From Pseudooceanicola spongiae (GTDB lineage: Bacteria > Pseudomonadota > Alphaproteobacteria > Rhodobacterales > Rhodobacteraceae): 64,000 nt of DNA. The position numbers and the translations under genes are program-made. The stretch lies in contig NZ_CP045201.1 in assembly GCF_014899185.1 (NCBI RefSeq), positions 2,829,501 to 2,893,500 of the forward strand. Reading direction: 5' to 3'. Positions 60,966 through 64,000 of the stretch are shown here, in pieces; within the stretch, counting starts at the first letter, position 1; each line of letters starts with the position of its first letter. The notes below the pieces were generated by a model, which was not told the origin of the DNA, made no database searches, and saw only the letters and a list, made by a program, of their open reading frames with translations.

Positions 60966-61553
60966 TTACGCAGGATAGGGGTTCGCAGGGGCCCGGCTGT
61001 CCGACAGCGTCTGGGTCGAGCGTTCGATGATCCGCTGGATGGCATCGGCCAGATGCTCCTCAGCGATGTTGTAATCGCCGCGTTCCACCCGGATCTTGTG
61101 GGCTTCCAGCAGGACGGCAGCATGGCTCGATCCTTCGGGCGGGAAGAACTTGTAGCTTGCCAGTTCGATCAGCAACCCCAAGGGATCCTTGAAGTAAATC
61201 GAGTCCATGAAGCCCCGGTCCTTGACGCCGGAGTGCTTGATCCCGCGTTCATCCAGCCGCGTCACGACCTGTTTGAAGCTGGCCGCGCTGACGTTGAAGG
61301 CAATGTGGTGCACACAACCCGGGTCCATCGGAGTCCGGTCGTGCATCGGTTTGCGCTTTTCGTTGGTGAAGATGGTGATCAGACGGCCATCGCCGGGGTC
61401 AAAGTACAGGTGCCCCTCATCCGGATTGTCCAGATTGGGCTGGTCGAAAACGAAAGGCATGCCCAGCACACCTTCCCAAAAGTCTATACTTAACTGGCGG
61501 TTAGCACCGGTGATGGTGATGTGGTGCACGCCCTGGACCTGAAGCTTACGCAT
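60966..61553 (-). CDS. VOC family (glyoxalase/extradiol dioxygenase-like) protein
   Basis: A 195-residue metal-enzyme-fold protein. Two VOC beta-alpha-beta-beta-beta units are visible: GVHHITITGANRQLSIDFW, then YLYFDPGDGRL, and later VHHIAFNVSAASFKQVV with KDPLGLLIELASYKF. Metal ligands His, His and Glu are in the expected places (VHHIT, HHIAF, IELAS). Relatives include ring-cleaving dioxygenases and fosfomycin-type enzymes; the substrate is not known. The C-terminal tail of about 40 residues is unusual for a bare VOC domain. Confidence 0.82.
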   Translation of the reverse strand: MRKLQVQGVHHITITGANRQLSIDFWEGVLGMPFVFDQPNLDNPDEGHLYFDPGDGRLITIFTNEKRKPMHDRTPMDPGCVHHIAFNVSAASFKQVVTRLDERGIKHSGVKDRGFMDSIYFKDPLGLLIELASYKFFPPEGSSHAAVLLEAHKIRVERGDYNIAEEHLADAIQRIIERSTQTLSDSRAPANPYPA

Positions 61554-61655
61554 GATGTGACCTCCGTTTGCGTTGAGGTCAATCTGTGCTCACCCGGTCA
61601 TTGGGTCAACTGTGGCGGGCGCACAGCCATGGTGCGCCCGCTGGTCTTTGGGGCC

Positions 61656-62840
61656 TCAGACGCCCGCGTCGATGATCGCTTTTGCAAGGATCGGAACGGT
61701 GGTCGAGTTCAGCCCGGCGATGTTCATCCGGCTGTCACCGACCATGTAAATGCCGCTCTCAGCACGCATTTTTTCCACCAGCTCCGGCGTGGTGCCGAGG
61801 CGGGAGAACATGCCACGGTGCTGACCAAGGAAGGCAAAGCGGTCCGACCCGGACAGCTTCTGCAGCTCATCCGCAAGTTGTTTGCGCAGACCCAGCATCG
61901 ACAGACGCACATCCTCCAGCTCGCCCGCCCAATCCGCGCGCAGCGCCGGATCGTTCAGAATCGTCGCGACAATCCGCGCGCCATGGTCCGGCGGGAAGGA
62001 ATAGTTCTGACGGTTCAGGTAGGCCAGAGTGCCTTGGGTCAGCTTGGTCTTGCCGGCATCCGCGCTGACAGCCATCAGCAGACCAGTCCGCTCACGGTAG
62101 ATCCCGAAGTTCTTCGAGCAGCTCGCCGCGATCAGCAATTCCGGAACGTTTTCAGCAACGTAGCGGGTGCCTGCCGCGTCTTCGTCCAGCCCGTCGCCAA
62201 AGCCCTGATAGGCGATGTCGATCATCGGCAGCGCGCCCTTGTCGTTGAGGATCGAGACAACCTCTTTCCACTGCGTCATGTTCAGGTTGGCGCCGGTCGG
62301 GTTGTGGCAGCAGCCGTGCAGCAGCACGACGTCGCCCGCTTTCAGGCCCTTCAGATCCTCGAGCATGCCATCAAAAGCGACGCCGCCGGTCTCGCTGTCG
62401 AAATAGCGATAGGGCACGACGTCCATGCCGAGGTATTTCAGGATCGACAGGTGGTTCGGCCATGTCGGATCAGAGACGAAGACCCGCGCTTCCGGGTTAC
62501 CCATCTTAATCATTTCAAAGGCTTGACGCACGGCGCCGGTGCCGCCGGGGGTGGCAACAGCGGCCACCTGTTCGCGTGCGACAGCGTCGCCCAGCACAAG
62601 GTTGATCAGCGCATCAGCATAGTCAGGATCACCCGCGAGGCCAGTGTAGGCCTTGGTGACCTGCTCTTCCCAGATCTTCTGCTCGGCGGCTTTGACCGCG
62701 CGCATGACCGGGGTTACGCCTTCGGCGTTCTTGTAGACGCCGACGCCAAGATCGATCTTGTCGTCCCGCGGATCGGCTTTGAACATGCCCATCAGCGCCA
62801 GAATTTTGTCGGCCGGTTGCTCTTTCAGGTTCTCGAACAT
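61656..62840 (-). CDS. Aromatic/aspartate aminotransferase, class I (TyrB/AspC group)
   Basis: A 394-residue PLP enzyme. Its N-terminal LKEQPADKILALMGMFKADP is typical of the TyrB/AspC group, and GVGVYKNAEGVTPVMRAV follows. The PLP Lys243 is in SCSKNFGIYRERTG; HGCCHNPTGANL supplies the cofactor-binding Asn. The Arg of the C-terminal region binds the substrate carboxylate. It transfers amino groups between aromatic amino acids or aspartate and 2-oxoglutarate. The frame is open upstream, but the family start is at this ATG. It overlaps no gene but is seven bases from the sulfurtransferase stop. Confidence 0.92.
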   Translation of the reverse strand: MFENLKEQPADKILALMGMFKADPRDDKIDLGVGVYKNAEGVTPVMRAVKAAEQKIWEEQVTKAYTGLAGDPDYADALINLVLGDAVAREQVAAVATPGGTGAVRQAFEMIKMGNPEARVFVSDPTWPNHLSILKYLGMDVVPYRYFDSETGGVAFDGMLEDLKGLKAGDVVLLHGCCHNPTGANLNMTQWKEVVSILNDKGALPMIDIAYQGFGDGLDEDAAGTRYVAENVPELLIAASCSKNFGIYRERTGLLMAVSADAGKTKLTQGTLAYLNRQNYSFPPDHGARIVATILNDPALRADWAGELEDVRLSMLGLRKQLADELQKLSGSDRFAFLGQHRGMFSRLGTTPELVEKMRAESGIYMVGDSRMNIAGLNSTTVPILAKAIIDAGV

Positions 62841-62847
62841 TTTTCTC

Positions 62848-63699
62848 TTATTCTCCCACGGCGACGGGCAGGGTGGGGAACGCGCCCCATTCCGCCCAGG
62901 AGCCGTCATACAAGGCATGGTCGGTCTTGCCGATCCGCTCTAGGGCGAGGCAGACAACAGCGGCGGTCACACCCGACCCGCAGCTGGTAATGGCAGGTTT
63001 GTCCAGATCGACTCCGGCGGCCTTGAAGGTGGCGCGGAGGTCGTCGGGGGTCTTGAGGGTTCCCTTGGCGCTCAGCAGATCCGTGAAGGGTACGTTCTTC
63101 GAGCCGGGGATATGGCCTTTGCGCAGACCCGCGCGAGGTTCATCCACCTCGCCGCGAAAGCGTGGGCCGCCACGGGCGTCGATGATCTCGTAATCGCCGA
63201 GCTTGCTGGCAGCGCTGACCTGCGTGACGTCCTTCACCATCTGGTTCTGGCGGCGCACGGTCATGTGGCGGTCGCGGATCACCGGCTCCAGATCCTCGAT
63301 CTCGCGGCCCTCGACTTGCCACTTCGGCAAACCACCGTCGAGCACGGCGATATCGAACTGCCCCATCAGGCGGAACAGCCACCAGACGCGAGCAGCAGAA
63401 AAGATGCCGGTGGAGTCGTAGACCACGACCTGATGCCCGTCACCGACCCCCATGGCGCGCAAGCGCGACATGAATTTCTCGATCGGCGGTGCCATATGCG
63501 GCAGTTCGGAGCGGTGGTCGCTGATCTCGTCGATGTCAAAGAATCGGGCGCCGGGGATATGGGCCTGCGCGTATTCGACCTTCGCGTCACGCCCGGAACC
63601 GGGCATGAACCAGCTTGCATCAAGCAAGCGCAGGTCGGGGTCTTTCAGATGTTGGGCCAACCAGTCAGTTGACACGAGAACCTTGGGATCATCCTGCAC
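62848..63699 (-). CDS. sseA: 3-mercaptopyruvate sulfurtransferase
   Basis: A 283-residue two-rhodanese-domain enzyme that moves sulfur from 3-mercaptopyruvate to cyanide or thiols. The catalytic Cys240 is in SCGSGVTA, the MST-type active loop (thiosulfate sulfurtransferases differ here). The N-terminal inactive domain includes LLDASWFMPGSGRDA and FFDIDEISD. The start is GTG with AAGGCGCAATCCC upstream; the longer open frame upstream lies across smpB. It precedes the aminotransferase on the same strand, forming a likely two-gene unit. Aminotransferases can make mercaptopyruvate from cysteine, so the pairing is biochemically sensible. Confidence 0.92.
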   Translation of the reverse strand: MQDDPKVLVSTDWLAQHLKDPDLRLLDASWFMPGSGRDAKVEYAQAHIPGARFFDIDEISDHRSELPHMAPPIEKFMSRLRAMGVGDGHQVVVYDSTGIFSAARVWWLFRLMGQFDIAVLDGGLPKWQVEGREIEDLEPVIRDRHMTVRRQNQMVKDVTQVSAASKLGDYEIIDARGGPRFRGEVDEPRAGLRKGHIPGSKNVPFTDLLSAKGTLKTPDDLRATFKAAGVDLDKPAITSCGSGVTAAVVCLALERIGKTDHALYDGSWAEWGAFPTLPVAVGE

Positions 63700-63770
63700 G
63701 GGATTGCGCCTTTCGCATGGAAACCGCTGATTCCCTAGCCTTCCCCACCCGTTTTCGCAAGGGTCAGGGG

Positions 63771-64000
63771 CTAGTGATGCTCTTTCAGCAGCCGCTGTTT
63801 CTGACGACCCCAGTCCCGTTTGGCCTCGGTCGCGCGTTTGTCGTGGTTCTTCTTGCCCTTGGCGATGCCGATCTTGATCTTGGCCATGCCGCGGTGGTTG
63901 AAGTACATCACCAGCGGCACAAGTGTCATGCCCTCGCGCTGCGTCGACTTCCACAGGTTTGCCATTTCCTTCTTGGAAACCAGCAGCTTACGTCGCGCAC
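63771..64000 (-). CDS. smpB: SsrA-binding protein SmpB, C-terminal part
   Basis: The C-terminal 75 residues of SmpB, cut by the right edge of the window. SmpB carries tmRNA to stalled ribosomes. Visible family features are [10 protein letters not shown], then [20 protein letters not shown] and the basic tail [20 protein letters not shown], which becomes helical on the ribosome. An internal Met (63963-63965) is not the start; the frame stays open to the window edge with typical SmpB residues. Confidence 0.95.
   Translation of the reverse strand, partial: ARRKLLVSKKEMANLWKSTQREGMTLVPLVMYFNHRGMAKIKIGIAKGKKNHDKRATEAKRDWGRQKQRLLKEHH

Noticed and set aside
63771-63965. A complete 64-residue protein starting at the internal ATG
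   Set aside because: The frame continues to the window edge with SmpB-typical residues, so this is the C-terminal part of smpB and not a separate gene.

Overview
The window is 64 kb of high-GC chromosomal DNA with the gene content and style of an alphaproteobacterium of the Rhodobacteraceae (roseobacter group). The evidence is a DUF2794 protein, a MntR/MntH pair, split MnmC functions, many acyl-CoA genes, and a dispersed palindromic repeat family in intergenic gaps. This placement is inferred from protein families; no 16S gene is present. I see no transposase, integrase, phage gene, tRNA, rRNA or CRISPR. The left edge cuts folC and the right edge cuts smpB.

Layout. 0-13.6 kb is mostly housekeeping: folC (partial), zapE, an MFS carrier, a HAD hydrolase, a YaiI-type protein, a TetR regulator, an I78 inhibitor, cytochrome c', DUF2794, an NlpC/P60 hydrolase, a leucyl aminopeptidase, a carbonic anhydrase, a DUF4139 protein and asd. 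13.8-23.3 kb is a seven-gene minus-strand cluster: M20 deacylase, dipeptide-type ABC transporter, aldehyde dehydrogenase and SDR. It is faced by a divergent PAS-LuxR regulator with a strong palindrome in the shared promoter. 23.5-26.4 kb holds a GAF/HWE-type histidine kinase, rpe and fbp.

26.7-50.3 kb is a large acyl-CoA catabolic region. It has three acyl-CoA dehydrogenases, three AMP-forming acyl-CoA ligases, three SDR modules, a MaoC hydratase and a thiolase fused in frame to an SDR. It also has an ACAD10/11-type kinase, a histidine phosphatase, a PaaI-type thioesterase, a quinone oxidoreductase, an IclR regulator and a complete livKHMGF ABC transporter. One dehydrogenase and the kinase resemble the two halves of the animal ACAD10/11 proteins and LvaC/LvaA of levulinate breakdown, which suggests use of a 4-hydroxy acid. 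Two divergent promoters in this region carry the same TTCCG-N5-CGGAA palindrome, a candidate operator.

50.4-56.2 kb has a FAD oxidoreductase divergent from mnmD (probably the two activities of MnmC as separate genes), a DMT exporter, a lytic transglycosylase and dapA. 56.3-59 kb is the most interesting locus: two paralogous TbpB-like cargo proteins followed by an overlapping Slam-type outer-membrane barrel, a compact type XI secretion (surface lipoprotein export) module of unknown ligand. One cargo keeps a lipobox; the other appears to have lost the cysteine by one base change. Next come mntR and mntH with two matching MntR boxes between them, then a VOC protein, an aromatic aminotransferase, a sulfurtransferase and smpB.

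Two repeat families deserve attention. One is a set of four ACCG units spaced exactly 11 bp apart, found in three separate intergenic gaps. The other is a mosaic palindromic element (five full or partial copies) whose internal hairpins vary in a compensatory way.
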